A stretch of DNA of 64,000 nucleotides from Pseudonocardia halophobica (GCF_027922425.1 NZ_BSFQ01000006.1:172003-236002), one strand, 5' to 3'. Shown: positions 54,797-63,788, counted from the first letter of the stretch. Made by a program: numbers and translations. Notes: generated from the letters alone by a model not told the origin.

Positions 54797-55675
54797 ATGA
54801 GACGAGGGGCTGTGCGCAGGATGTCAACAAAGCGGCGGTTGTCTCTGTGGCTCGGAGGCGTACTGGTCGCAGCCACGGCCCTCGTGGCCGTGGCCTCGAT
54901 GATCGCGGGACCCGCGACCTCACGGACGTCCGTCATCAACCTCCGGGACAGGCCTGAGCCGGAGGAGGTCGAGAGGCGGTTGGACGAAGCGGCTGCCGCC
55001 AGCGCTGATTCAGTGGTGCTTCTCATTCCGCAGGCGTCTGTGGGATTCGAGTGTCCGGACGGCGAGATGGAAGTCGATGACCATCCCGAGTGCGCGCTGC
55101 AGAAGCGACTTGGACACGCCCTCATCGTCAGTACTTCCCGATCACTCGGCAAGGTGGCCGAGGACCTCGGCGACGACAGGAGCGCCGTGTCGACCGACGG
55201 ACAGACAGCGGCGTTGACGATCGACCATCCGGTGACGGGGTTTCTGGCGGCCTTGTTGGCCGGCTGCTTCCTTACCGTCCTCGTTGCAGTCCTGGGCGCC
55301 GCCGTCGGCGCGTTGCCCGGACCGCGAACGGCGCACAGGCGGAATCCGGTGTCGAACACGTCGCCGTGGGGGAAGCCCACCCCGGCGACGCCGTACGGCT
55401 CTATCAACACCTCGCGTGTACCGGCAACAGGCGCCCCCTCACGGCGACCAACCCCACCCGCGCGCACGCCGCCACCGCAGGTTCGTCCCGCTCCCACAGG
55501 TCCGCTCACACGCACCTTCGTAAGCGCGGCTGGGGGCTACACCGAGGTCGACGGAATCGTCATGTGGTCGGCCGTCGAAGGAGAGTCGGCTCAGGTTCTG
55601 GCGCCGAACGAGGAAGTCGACGTCATCGGCACAGGCGGCGAGGCCGTCATCGTCCGCAGGCGAGCTCGCAGTTGA
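54797..55675 (+). CDS. membrane protein with NfeD-like C-terminal domain
   Basis: 292 residues from the ATG at 54797; an ATG at 54821 (MSTKRR) is an alternative start. TM1 (LSLWLGGVLVAATALVAVASMI) and TM2 (FLAALLAGCFLTVLVAVLGAAVGAL) flank an extracytoplasmic region with a Cys pair (FECPDGEMEVDDHPECAL). A Pro-rich linker leads to a small beta-barrel-like end (YTEVDGIVMWSAVEGESAQV ... NEEVDVIG) reminiscent of NfeD OB-folds. 17 bp before the vWA gene, so probably first gene of that operon. Confidence 0.65.
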   Translation: MRRGAVRRMSTKRRLSLWLGGVLVAATALVAVASMIAGPATSRTSVINLRDRPEPEEVERRLDEAAAASADSVVLLIPQASVGFECPDGEMEVDDHPECALQKRLGHALIVSTSRSLGKVAEDLGDDRSAVSTDGQTAALTIDHPVTGFLAALLAGCFLTVLVAVLGAAVGALPGPRTAHRRNPVSNTSPWGKPTPATPYGSINTSRVPATGAPSRRPTPPARTPPPQVRPAPTGPLTRTFVSAAGGYTEVDGIVMWSAVEGESAQVLAPNEEVDVIGTGGEAVIVRRRARS

Positions 55676-55692
55676 CGACAGGAGACAGCACA

Positions 55693-56448
55693 GTGAACCG
55701 ACCGGCCACCGGCCTGAGCGACCTGCCGGTACAAGCGGCCAAGAGCCGTCTACTGCTCACCCTGGTGGTGGACACGTCGAGCTCCATGGAGGGCGAGCGC
55801 ATCACCGAGCTCAATGCCGCGCTCCAGGACTGGCGGCAGCAGCTCGTCGAGGACGACGTCGTCCGCCGCTTCGGCGAGATCGCCATGATCACGTTCGGTC
55901 AGGGACACGTGAAGCTCGTCGATCTGTCCGGTGACCCCGATCAGGCCTACGTCCCCGTCTCCCAGTTCGACCCGCCGCCGTTGACGGCGGGCGGCGTGAC
56001 CCCGATGATCGACGGGCTGCAGTACGCGTTCGACGTGCTTGCTGCTCGGCGTCAGCAACTTCGAAGAGATGGCTTCTCGCTGTTGAACCGGTCACTCGTC
56101 TACTTGATCACCGATGGCATTCCGACGGACGAGAACGGTCACCCGACGAGCGCATGGCGCGACTTCGCACCAGTCATCCGACGGCAGGAGGAAGGTCGGC
56201 ACCTCCTCTTCTTCGCCTTTGGTGTCGACGGCGCGGACGAGTTCGTCCTACGTGGACTGGCCCCGCGCGCTTGGCGTCTCCTTGCCGACGCCCGACTCGC
56301 CGAAGTCTTGTCGCTCGTCTCGACGAGCATTGAAGCGGCCGCGGCCTCCTCGGTGCACGACATGCCGGCAGATCAGGCCTACGACATCGTGAACGAGCAG
56401 ATGGACCGCTACGCGCGCATGCGCGAGTTCCTCGAGGGCAAGGCCTGA
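55693..56448 (+). CDS. TerY-type von Willebrand factor A protein
   Basis: 251 residues from a GTG with GGAGACAGCACA upstream. Complete MIDAS: VVDTSSSMEGER (~24-35), GGVTPMIDGL (Thr ~98) and LITDGIPTDENG (Asp ~138). The sequence LPVYLLLDTSGSM-type start of TerY is represented by RLLLTLVVDTSSSM. TerY-like vWA proteins act with a PP2C phosphatase and a kinase (the TerY-P triad); here the next two genes are exactly those, one and three bases apart. Confidence 0.88.
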   Translation: MNRPATGLSDLPVQAAKSRLLLTLVVDTSSSMEGERITELNAALQDWRQQLVEDDVVRRFGEIAMITFGQGHVKLVDLSGDPDQAYVPVSQFDPPPLTAGGVTPMIDGLQYAFDVLAARRQQLRRDGFSLLNRSLVYLITDGIPTDENGHPTSAWRDFAPVIRRQEEGRHLLFFAFGVDGADEFVLRGLAPRAWRLLADARLAEVLSLVSTSIEAAAASSVHDMPADQAYDIVNEQMDRYARMREFLEGKA

Positions 56449-56449
56449 G

Positions 56450-57271
56450 ATGAGCGGGCAGCGGGCCGCAGTTGGCTGGCGGATCGTCGAGGGATCCGTC
56501 GTCGGCCCTGGACACTCAAAGGCCGGCGCGCCGAATCAGGACGGGTTCGGGACGGAGGTATTGCCCAGCGGCGCTACGGTGGCCGTTGTCGCCGACGGAG
56601 CCGGGTCTCGTGCTCGCTCCGAAGTAGGCGCCATGCTCGCGGTCCGATCCGGCATCGAGGCAGCGAGATCCGTCTTCGGCACATCCCTCCCGACCGACGC
56701 CGTCGGCTGGCGTCGTGCGTGCGGATGCCTCAGGACCACCGTACTCGACAACTTCGACGGCAACCTCTCGATGCGGATCGAGCAGGACCGGCGGAACGAG
56801 GGCCTCGGCCGGGAACAGATCAAACTCGGAGACTACGCCTCGACGCTGCTCGCCGTCGTCTCCGCGCCGCCGTGGCTCGCCTACATCGCGGTGGGCGACT
56901 GTTTCCTGGTCGTAGATCGGCGGCCAGGCGGAGCGTTCCTGCTGTCGCCTGTGGCGGAGGTCCGGGAGCACGGGGGTGCGACGGTCTTCATGACCTCGGA
57001 CTCTCGGCAGGAACACTGCAGCACCGGTCTGGTCTGGGACGCCGGGATCCGCGGCATCGCGCTGGCCACCGATGGCCTGTACGAGGCGCTGCTGACCTAT
57101 CGGAGGGATGCCGACGACGTCCTCTGGTACACCGCGCCCAAGGACTTCGTTCGCTACTTCGACCACTTCGCCTCAGCAGGTGGGGACGAATTGGCGAGCG
57201 TGCTCGCGTCCGACCCGTTCGTGAAGTCGTCCGGCGATGACAAGACGATGATCATCATGGTGCAGGAGTGA
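56450..57271 (+). CDS. PP2C-family protein phosphatase (TerY-P type)
   Basis: 273 residues. Metal-binding motifs: SKAGAPNQDGFGTEVL, VAVVADGAGSRARSEVGAMLA (DG at ~48), AYIAVGDCFLVVDR, GIALATDGLYEALL (~205) and SGDDKTMIIMV at the end. N-terminal WRIVEGSVVGPGHSK is typical of the 'PP2C_2' group in vWA-PP2C-kinase triads. It should dephosphorylate targets of the neighbouring kinase, or the vWA protein. Confidence 0.92.
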   Translation: MSGQRAAVGWRIVEGSVVGPGHSKAGAPNQDGFGTEVLPSGATVAVVADGAGSRARSEVGAMLAVRSGIEAARSVFGTSLPTDAVGWRRACGCLRTTVLDNFDGNLSMRIEQDRRNEGLGREQIKLGDYASTLLAVVSAPPWLAYIAVGDCFLVVDRRPGGAFLLSPVAEVREHGGATVFMTSDSRQEHCSTGLVWDAGIRGIALATDGLYEALLTYRRDADDVLWYTAPKDFVRYFDHFASAGGDELASVLASDPFVKSSGDDKTMIIMVQE

Positions 57272-57274
57272 TCG

Positions 57275-58591
57275 ATGTCCGGAACGATACTTCGACTGCC
57301 GAAGGGTCGGACCATCGAACTCGGTGGCTCGTTGGGCAAGGGCGCGGAGGGTGTTGTCCGGGAGATAGTCGGCACCGACGACCTCTGCGCGAAGCTCTAT
57401 TTCGACCCGTCGCCGGCGCTGGAGCGCCGACTGGAGGCGCTCAAGCACCATCCGGCAGCTGAGCTGCGAGGTGACACCAGCGAGCATGTGCACCTCGCGT
57501 GGCCGCTGGAGAGGTTGGTCGACCAGAACGGTGAGACGCGGGGGTTCGTGATGCCCCGGATCGAGGGTGAGCGGCTCACGAAGCTCCTCGAGCCTGACAT
57601 GAGGTTCATCTCGATGCGCGAGCCGACCTGGCGCTCTCTCGTGGGTATCGCCGGACGAACTGCCAAGCTGCTGGACACCCTCCACCAGCACGACATCGTG
57701 ATGGGGGATGTCAGTCCTGCGAACATCATGGTCGACTCAGCCGGCCTGGTGACCCTGATCGACTGCGACACCGTCCAGTTCTCCGATCCGAGGACGGGAG
57801 CGCGTCATTCCTGCAGCAAACTGACCCCGGACTACTGCCCGCCCGAGATCGGGAGCGGCCGCGATCTCGATGAAGCACATGACGAATTCGGGCTGGCTAT
57901 TCTTGTCTGCGAGATGCTGATGGAGGGACAACACCCGTTCCACGGCGTCCCGGTCTCCCGCGTCGACGGCGACTCCGACACGCGCGAGAACATCACCGCC
58001 CAGAACAATCGACTCGTCTTTCCCGAGAGGCTGGTCAAGGTTCCCGACCTGATCACACCCGACGTCCTCTCACCGGCTGTCCTGGCTCTCGCCCGCGCGT
58101 GTTTCGGTCCGGGCCACGGCGATCCGGAGGCGCGACCTGCAGCGGGCGAGTGGGCGGAAGCCCTCGGACGCCTCGAGTCGGAACTGAGCACCTGCCGGGT
58201 CAACGCCAACCACTTCCACCATCGTGGACTCGGGAGATGCGTGTGGTGCGAACGTATCGATCATGGTTGGGGCGACTCGTTCCCACTCGCCCTGGGTCCG
58301 ACGCGCGCAGGGACGGTTCGCCGGCTGGGACACCAGCCAGGCTCGCGCCCGGGTGGGCACGCCGTACCGCGGCCGCCGACTCCGAGGCGGAGCTCCGCGA
58401 GGGGAAGATCGACCGCGACTGCGACCGGCGCAGGTGCGACCACTCGCTCCGCTCCGACCCCGGATACTGCGGGGTCCGGTGCTCCCGACCGTTCCGACAA
58501 GCCGTCCCCGATCTCGAGCGCGGCCGTTCTGACCTGGGTGGTGATCGCAGTCATCGCTGTCATCGTCATCATCGTGCTGGCGGCACGATGA
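57275..58591 (+). CDS. TerY-P-type protein kinase with zinc ribbon and C-terminal TM
   Basis: 438 residues, ATG three bases after the PP2C stop. Kinase: GGSLGKGAEGVVREI, CAKLYFDP (Lys), GFVMPRIEGERL, DIVMGDVSPANIMVD (HRD equivalent is MGD), LIDCDTVQF (DCD for DFG). After the kinase a zinc ribbon: TCRVNANHFH...GRCVWCERIDHGWGDSFP (~305-335), the signature of this kinase class. A Pro/Arg linker and one TM helix (AVLTWVVIAVIAVIVIIVLAA) follow. This puts the kinase at the membrane. Its stop overlaps the radical SAM start. Confidence 0.92.
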   Translation: MSGTILRLPKGRTIELGGSLGKGAEGVVREIVGTDDLCAKLYFDPSPALERRLEALKHHPAAELRGDTSEHVHLAWPLERLVDQNGETRGFVMPRIEGERLTKLLEPDMRFISMREPTWRSLVGIAGRTAKLLDTLHQHDIVMGDVSPANIMVDSAGLVTLIDCDTVQFSDPRTGARHSCSKLTPDYCPPEIGSGRDLDEAHDEFGLAILVCEMLMEGQHPFHGVPVSRVDGDSDTRENITAQNNRLVFPERLVKVPDLITPDVLSPAVLALARACFGPGHGDPEARPAAGEWAEALGRLESELSTCRVNANHFHHRGLGRCVWCERIDHGWGDSFPLALGPTRAGTVRRLGHQPGSRPGGHAVPRPPTPRRSSARGRSTATATGAGATTRSAPTPDTAGSGAPDRSDKPSPISSAAVLTWVVIAVIAVIVIIVLAAR

Positions 58592-59214
58592 TGAGGGAGA
58601 CGGAAGGCTTGGTCGTCGCTGCGACGCACCGCTCATGCCATGTCCTCGGGCCCGGCAACCGGTACGCGCTCTGGGTTCAGGGCTGTCCGTTCCGGTGTCC
58701 CGGCTGCGTCAGCCCGCAGTGGCTGGCCTTCACCGGCGGGAAGCGGCTCGCGGTGGACGACCTCGTTCTGGACATCGTCAGTTTCGCTGTGGACGGGCTG
58801 ACGGTGTCAGGTGGCGAACCCTTCGCTCAGGCTGCTGGACTCGTTGCCCTCGTACGCCAGATCCGGCAGAGCCGCGATCTCTCGCTCTGCTGCTACACCG
58901 GCTACACCCTGGAGGCGCTCCGCCGAGGGAGCCCTGCGCAGCGCGAGTTGCTCGGCCTCGTCGACCTGCTCGTTGACGGGCCGTATGTCAGGAGTCGGCA
59001 CGCCCCGCTCCGTTGGCGTGCTTCGACCAACCAGCGACTACATGTCCTGACCGACCGGCATCTCGATGTTCTCACCGAACCGGACGATCCCGCCGGCCTC
59101 CAGATCGAGATCGGCCCGGACGGCGAGGCCCAATGGTTGGGTGTACCGCACACGCCTGGCTTCCGTGAGGCCCTCGCCGCTGCAGCCGACCTCGTCGAAT
59201 CGCGAGATGCCTGA
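58588..59214 (+). CDS. radical SAM protein, NrdG/activase-like
   Basis: 208 residues from an ATG overlapping the kinase stop. Cluster motif in GCPFRCPGCVSPQW (CxxxCxxC, ~32-40); the SAM-binding GGEPF lies in LTVSGGEPFAQAAG (~72). LSLCCYTGYTLEAL and LVDLLVDGPYV follow, as in the anaerobic ribonucleotide reductase activase group, but no NrdD-like target is nearby. The C-terminus has an unusual stretch with QIEIGPDGEAQWLGVPHTPG. Likely a modifying enzyme for a protein or small molecule of this operon. Unusual in a TerY-P triad. Confidence 0.88.
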   Translation: MMRETEGLVVAATHRSCHVLGPGNRYALWVQGCPFRCPGCVSPQWLAFTGGKRLAVDDLVLDIVSFAVDGLTVSGGEPFAQAAGLVALVRQIRQSRDLSLCCYTGYTLEALRRGSPAQRELLGLVDLLVDGPYVRSRHAPLRWRASTNQRLHVLTDRHLDVLTEPDDPAGLQIEIGPDGEAQWLGVPHTPGFREALAAAADLVESRDA

Positions 59215-60212
59215 TGAGTAGATCCCCGAAGTACAGCCTGGTGCGCGCGAGTCTCGCACGGGTCCGGAGGATGCTCGACGAGAGAGCCGAGCGCGAACGT
59301 GCCCGCCGGGAGGTGCAGGCACTGCACGCCACAGCACGGCTCGACGAGCGGCGACGCCGGGTCGCTGACCAGATTGACTCCCTCCTGCGTAGCTCGCCGA
59401 GACCCGAGAACGGTGAGGCGCTGGAACGCAAGCAGGAGGCGGCGCTCAGGGCAGCAACCGAGGAGGAGCTGCTGGTGATCGAAACCGACTTGATCCTGCA
59501 GGCCATCCGGCGGCCCGAGGAGCTCGGTGCGAAGAGCATGGCCGAAGTCAGGGCCGCAGCGGACCACGCTCGCCGGATGGACGGTCTTGCCATCCAGCTC
59601 GATCGGTTGCAGGCCCGCCATGCACGTCTCTTGGCAGACGCCACGGCAGCTCGCGTGGTGACGGAGGACCTGGAGATTCTCGAACGGGAGATCGAGGCGG
59701 TGGCCAGGAAGCTTCGAGGTGGTCCGCTTGAACCTGTCGAGGTCCTGGTGAGAGGCATCGATGCGCGGCTTGCCGAGGCTGAGCAGGAGCTCGACACCGC
59801 AATCGACCGCACTGTCGCACGGCGGGAGATGCTCGGGGCGATCATCGAGGCCCTCCCCGAGCTGGGCTACTCCGTGGATCCCGCCACCCTCGCGGAGACG
59901 GCCAACGGCACGATCTCCGTACACGCTCGGCGTCTGAGCGGTGCAGAGCTCACGGTCGTCGTTGGTGAGGGCGGCGGAGCAGATCCGCACCGCGTCGACT
60001 ACATCCGACCGGGCGAAGTCTTCGCCAGAAGCCCGTCGATGCCCGCGCGGGACTGTTCCTCCCTCCAACGCCTCGCGGACCGGCTCAACGATTCGCTGCG
60101 GACGAGCGGCTATCTGCCGGGCAAGGTCTCCTGGGACGGCGACGGTGGCGGGGAGCCACACCGGCGGCGCAGGGCCGAGGTGCCCATGCCGCGGCCCAAG
60201 GAAGCGCCGTGA
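59214..60212 (+). CDS. coiled-coil protein with C-terminal domain
   Basis: 332 residues; the ATG shares one base with the previous stop. Residues ~10-220 are nearly continuous charged helix (ERARREVQALHATARLDERR, LDRLQARHARLLADATAARV), predicted coiled coil. Residues ~225-310 form a small alpha/beta domain (GYSVDPATLAETANGTISVH, ADPHRVDYIRPGEVFARS). No family recognised; probably a scaffold or adaptor for the AAA+ protein encoded next. Confidence 0.75.
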   Translation: MSRSPKYSLVRASLARVRRMLDERAERERARREVQALHATARLDERRRRVADQIDSLLRSSPRPENGEALERKQEAALRAATEEELLVIETDLILQAIRRPEELGAKSMAEVRAAADHARRMDGLAIQLDRLQARHARLLADATAARVVTEDLEILEREIEAVARKLRGGPLEPVEVLVRGIDARLAEAEQELDTAIDRTVARREMLGAIIEALPELGYSVDPATLAETANGTISVHARRLSGAELTVVVGEGGGADPHRVDYIRPGEVFARSPSMPARDCSSLQRLADRLNDSLRTSGYLPGKVSWDGDGGGEPHRRRRAEVPMPRPKEAP

Positions 60213-62131
60213 GCGCCCCCTTGGCGTCGAGTTGGTTCGGGCGCGCGTATTCGTCGATCGCACGGGACCAGCATCTGCTCCTTCACGGAAATGTTGACGA
60301 CCTCGTGTGCTGGGACACCACGTTCCACCCGCTCCGGGACGCGATCGCAGGATTTCTGCACGTCACCGGGTTCTCCGCGGTCGGCAATTTCGACCTGGTC
60401 GACGGCTTGACTTACACGGACAGTGCGAGCCGCGACTTCTTCCAGGACACCCTGCGGAGGGGTGGCGCCCCCGGTACGCAAGCCACCCCGCACCCCGAAC
60501 CGTTGACGTTGTGCGCCGTCTCGGCCGACCCCCTTCATTCCCGCGCTGCTGCAGCACAGGACCCCTGCATACGGACGACGTCTGACTTCTTGACGGCCGC
60601 CCGCCGCCTGCTTTGCCAGACCGAGCGTCCGTGCGCAGTGGTGATCAACCAGGCGGACATCATTCTCGGCCGCGACGCGGTAGGCACAGAAGATCATCAG
60701 GGCAACCTCGTCCAGCTGGCGAAGATCTTCGCAGAGGCCACCTGGGCACCCTCGCCATTGCCCGGAGAGTCGATCCGCAACCGCCTCGTTCTCGTGGTCA
60801 ATGAACTGCAGGCCGTTCCGCCGTGGGTACGGTCGGGCAGTCCGCAGGTGGCGACCATAGAGGTCGGGCGGCCGACAGCGGACGAGCGCGCAGCTTTCGT
60901 CCGGTCGATGCTGAACCAACTGACGGGTGGGTCCGGGCTGACTCCATCGGAAGCGTCGGCAGCGGCAATCAGAATCGCGGGTCTTACCGAAGGCATGACG
61001 CTTGTCGACATCCGCGGCCTGAGGGCGACCTCCAAAATGACCAAGATCCCGGTCACGTCGCCGCGCCGACTCGTCACGCGTCACCGCTTCGGCCTGCGTG
61101 AGGATCCCTGGGAACAGCTCGACATCAGTCGCGTCCGCGAGGCGAAGGAACTTCTGAGCAAGCGGGTGGTGGGCCAACCTCACGCCGTCGATGCCGTGGC
61201 CGACGTTCTCGCGAACGCGCGTGGTGGCGTCGACTTCCACAGTGAGGGGGATCAATCGGCTACGCGCCCGAAGGGCGTCTTCTTCTTCGTGGGTCCGACC
61301 GGGGTTGGGAAGACGGAGCTCGCCAAGGCGATCGCCGAGATCGTGTTCGACGACGAGACTGCGCTCCGGCGCTTCGACATGAGTGAGTTCAGCCAGGAGC
61401 ACGCGAGCGAGCGGCTGATCGGCGCGCCTCCCGGCTACCTCGGGCACGAGTCCGGTGGTGTCCTCACCAATTGGATGATGGAACGTCCCTTCAGCGTGAT
61501 CCTCTTCGACGAGATCGAGAAGGCGCACCCCCGCCTGATGGACAAGTTCCTCCAAGTCATCGATGACGGCCGGCTCACTGACGGACGAGGGCGGACTGCG
61601 TTCTTCTCGCATTCGATCGTGATATTCACCTCGAACGTGGGAGCCAACGAGCTGCCTCGCCTGCTCCGTGGGTTCAGCACGGCGCCGCCGAGCTATACCG
61701 TGATTGCGCAGCATTTCGAGGAGGCCGTCCGTAGGTACTTCTCCGAGCAGCTCGGCCGACCGGAACTGCTAGGGAGGCTTGGCAGCGGCATCGTGGCCTT
61801 CGACATCCTGCGCGAACAAGTCGTGGCGGGGATCGTGGACAAGTTCCTCCGGCAGCTCGTCGCCTCCTCGTCGGCGCGGGGGTTCGACCTGGTCATCGAT
61901 CGTGTCCCGCTCGAGCGCGCGATCGCTCAGCAGGTCACCGAGCACGGAATGGCCTTCGGCGCCCGACAGATCCGCAGTCCGCTGCTGGACCGGCTCGTCC
62001 GCGTTCCCTTGAACAGGTATCTCGTCGAGCACGACCCGGCCCCGGGCACTCGGATCTGGGTCCGGCGCTCACAGCCTGGCGAGCCCTTCGTGGTGGAGGA
62101 GTTCCCGGCGTCTGGCGACGATCATGACTGA
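60209..62131 (+). CDS. ClpB-like AAA+ ATPase with degenerate N-terminal module
   Basis: 640 residues from a GTG overlapping the previous stop. Residues ~1-300: an AAA-like module with no Walker A (HLLLHGNVDDLV at the expected place) but a Walker-B-like CAVVINQADIIL. The second module is a full Clp/Hsp100 D2: VGQPHAVDAVADVLANAR, FFFVGPTGVGKTELAKAIA (~360-378), SVILFDEIEKAHPRLMDKFL, IVIFTSNVGANEL, and C-terminal sensor-2 FGARQIRSPLLDRLVR. No ClpP-binding loop seen. It presumably remodels a substrate under vWA/kinase control. Confidence 0.9.
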   Translation: MSAPLASSWFGRAYSSIARDQHLLLHGNVDDLVCWDTTFHPLRDAIAGFLHVTGFSAVGNFDLVDGLTYTDSASRDFFQDTLRRGGAPGTQATPHPEPLTLCAVSADPLHSRAAAAQDPCIRTTSDFLTAARRLLCQTERPCAVVINQADIILGRDAVGTEDHQGNLVQLAKIFAEATWAPSPLPGESIRNRLVLVVNELQAVPPWVRSGSPQVATIEVGRPTADERAAFVRSMLNQLTGGSGLTPSEASAAAIRIAGLTEGMTLVDIRGLRATSKMTKIPVTSPRRLVTRHRFGLREDPWEQLDISRVREAKELLSKRVVGQPHAVDAVADVLANARGGVDFHSEGDQSATRPKGVFFFVGPTGVGKTELAKAIAEIVFDDETALRRFDMSEFSQEHASERLIGAPPGYLGHESGGVLTNWMMERPFSVILFDEIEKAHPRLMDKFLQVIDDGRLTDGRGRTAFFSHSIVIFTSNVGANELPRLLRGFSTAPPSYTVIAQHFEEAVRRYFSEQLGRPELLGRLGSGIVAFDILREQVVAGIVDKFLRQLVASSSARGFDLVIDRVPLERAIAQQVTEHGMAFGARQIRSPLLDRLVRVPLNRYLVEHDPAPGTRIWVRRSQPGEPFVVEEFPASGDDHD

Positions 62132-63668
62132 CCTGGTCGCTTCGGCACTCACCCCCGACGACCTGGAGGAGCAGGTCTCGTGGTTCGAGGGTCGGCGAAG
62201 ACTGTCGATGGAGGAGTACCGAACCTACTTCGCGCTCGAGGTCGAGCTCGAGACGCGTTTCATCGCCGGAGCCGCCGGACACGCAAGGTGTCACGATTTC
62301 GGGGGAGCGGCCGCTGCGATCGGGCAGGTGGTCGAGCTCAACCGGGTTCTCCTGCGGATCACTCACCGGGAGCTCGCCGAGCTCACACCGGGGCCGAGTC
62401 CGGACCGGGAGGAGCTCACAGACAGACGAGATCGGGTAGACGGCTTCCTGCTGCTCACCCTCGGGATTCAGGCTGAGTACGAGGCAAGCCAACAGCTCGC
62501 TCTCGGAGACCTTCAGGAGGCCAAGGTCGCGCTGCAGGAGGCTGTCGACCGGTTCGAGGAGCTGGCGAAGAGCGGGCTGCCCTATTCCCCGGTCGGCTCC
62601 GATCGCTGGTCTCTCGCCCGCATGAACCGTGACTTCCTCGATGCTCTCGCCCTTTTCCGGGGTGCCCGCTACGAGTCCGCGCACGACAAGTTCCGTGAGG
62701 CAGCCGCGCGCTACGACCACGAGATCAGGAGGTTGCGCGAGCAGAACACGACCGGCTACCGAGATGCCGTGCTCCAGGAGAATCTGCTTTCGGAGTTGGC
62801 AGACCGCCATACCTATGCCCGGGTACTGAGGGCCGTGTCCGCAGCTTTTACTTTCGTTCAGAAGAACGACTTCGAGGAAGCAGCCAAGTCGGCGGAGGAC
62901 GCTGTGGGATTGGGCGAGCGGTGGCTCGATCGCGTGGTCGGCGCCGATCTTCCAGAGATCCAACGGGACATCAGGAGCCAGGAATTGTGCCTATACCAGG
63001 GCTGGGCAGCATGGATCGAGGCGGAGCGGGCCATCGACAGGAAGGACTGGACCGGCTGTGACGCCAACCTCCGGGCGGCTCGAGATCGATGGACCGAAAG
63101 TACGGACCTCGGAATTCGGAACGGCTTGCGAGGAGTCGTCGTCGGTCAGGCGGATATGGGCAGCATGGAGCTGCTGCTCCTGGCCACTCGGCGTCGTCGT
63201 GACATCGAGGAAAGGCTCGGCGTGGAGATCGACCGACTGCGGCGTGACATCCGCGACCACGCCCCGCCCGTCTACATCACGAACACCAACCAACAAGGAG
63301 ACACCATGACCACGAACCGATCTGTGAGCTTCTCCTCGCAGGGCGACATGAGGGGGAACTTCGCCGGCGAGTCGGTCGTCGGGGCGACGTACACCGACAA
63401 CAGCCAGTCGATCGAGTCCGGCATGAGCCTGCGGGAGCTTGCGAAGGAACTCGCTGAGCTGCGGGATTCACTCGCTCCCGGCGTGCGATCTGAGCAGGAG
63501 AAGGAACGGCTGGAGCATGTGCGACAGGCCGAGGAGGCCGCTCGTGCCGGCGACGAAAAGAGCATGAAAGAGCATCTCGCGGCCGCGGGAAAGTGGGCGT
63601 TGGCCTTCGCGGAGAAGCTAGCATTGTCCGCCGCAGAGGTCGCGATTCGAGCCAGCATCGGAGCTTGA
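62124..63668 (+). CDS. helical-repeat protein with beta-linker and C-terminal helical domain
   Basis: 514 residues, ATG overlapping the AAA+ stop by 8 bp. Residues ~1-390 are helical with TPR-like pairs (FEELAKSGLPYSPVGSDRWS; YESAHDKFREAAARYDHEIR; NDFEEAAKSAEDAVGLGERW). A Asn/Gln/Ser-rich stretch follows (VYITNTNQQGDTMTTNRSVS), then ...GDMRGNFAGESVVGATYT and a helical end (EKSMKEHLAAAGKWALAFAE). This last part resembles small domains found at the C-termini of TIR/SEFIR-type and other effector proteins. An internal start is also possible (see 63306). Last gene of the operon. Confidence 0.8.
   Translation: MTDLVASALTPDDLEEQVSWFEGRRRLSMEEYRTYFALEVELETRFIAGAAGHARCHDFGGAAAAIGQVVELNRVLLRITHRELAELTPGPSPDREELTDRRDRVDGFLLLTLGIQAEYEASQQLALGDLQEAKVALQEAVDRFEELAKSGLPYSPVGSDRWSLARMNRDFLDALALFRGARYESAHDKFREAAARYDHEIRRLREQNTTGYRDAVLQENLLSELADRHTYARVLRAVSAAFTFVQKNDFEEAAKSAEDAVGLGERWLDRVVGADLPEIQRDIRSQELCLYQGWAAWIEAERAIDRKDWTGCDANLRAARDRWTESTDLGIRNGLRGVVVGQADMGSMELLLLATRRRRDIEERLGVEIDRLRRDIRDHAPPVYITNTNQQGDTMTTNRSVSFSSQGDMRGNFAGESVVGATYTDNSQSIESGMSLRELAKELAELRDSLAPGVRSEQEKERLEHVRQAEEAARAGDEKSMKEHLAAAGKWALAFAEKLALSAAEVAIRASIGA
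63306..63668 (+). CDS. possible internal in-frame product (120 residues)
   Basis: An ATG at 63306 inside the preceding gene is preceded by CAAGGAGACACC, a near-ideal ribosome-binding site in correct spacing. Translation from it would give only the Asn/Ser-rich stretch and C-terminal helical domain. Both a long and a short form may be made, or this may once have been a separate gene that fused. Signal seen in the sequence; use unproven. Confidence 0.45.
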   Translation: MTTNRSVSFSSQGDMRGNFAGESVVGATYTDNSQSIESGMSLRELAKELAELRDSLAPGVRSEQEKERLEHVRQAEEAARAGDEKSMKEHLAAAGKWALAFAEKLALSAAEVAIRASIGA

Positions 63669-63788
63669 GGCCGCCTTGCTTGCATGATGCTGTGGCTGAG
63701 TGGACACCTACGGTCAGCGACGAAACGGGTGCGCAGGTTCAACCATCTCGTCGAGGCGAGATACGGTCACTAGCCTAGTAGGGCTTTG
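63669..63788. other. intergenic region before transposon remnants
   Basis: 120 bp with no gene. CTAGCCTAGTA at ~63772 borders the start of the transposon fragment. No clear terminator hairpin for the upstream operon was recognised. Confidence 0.4.
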
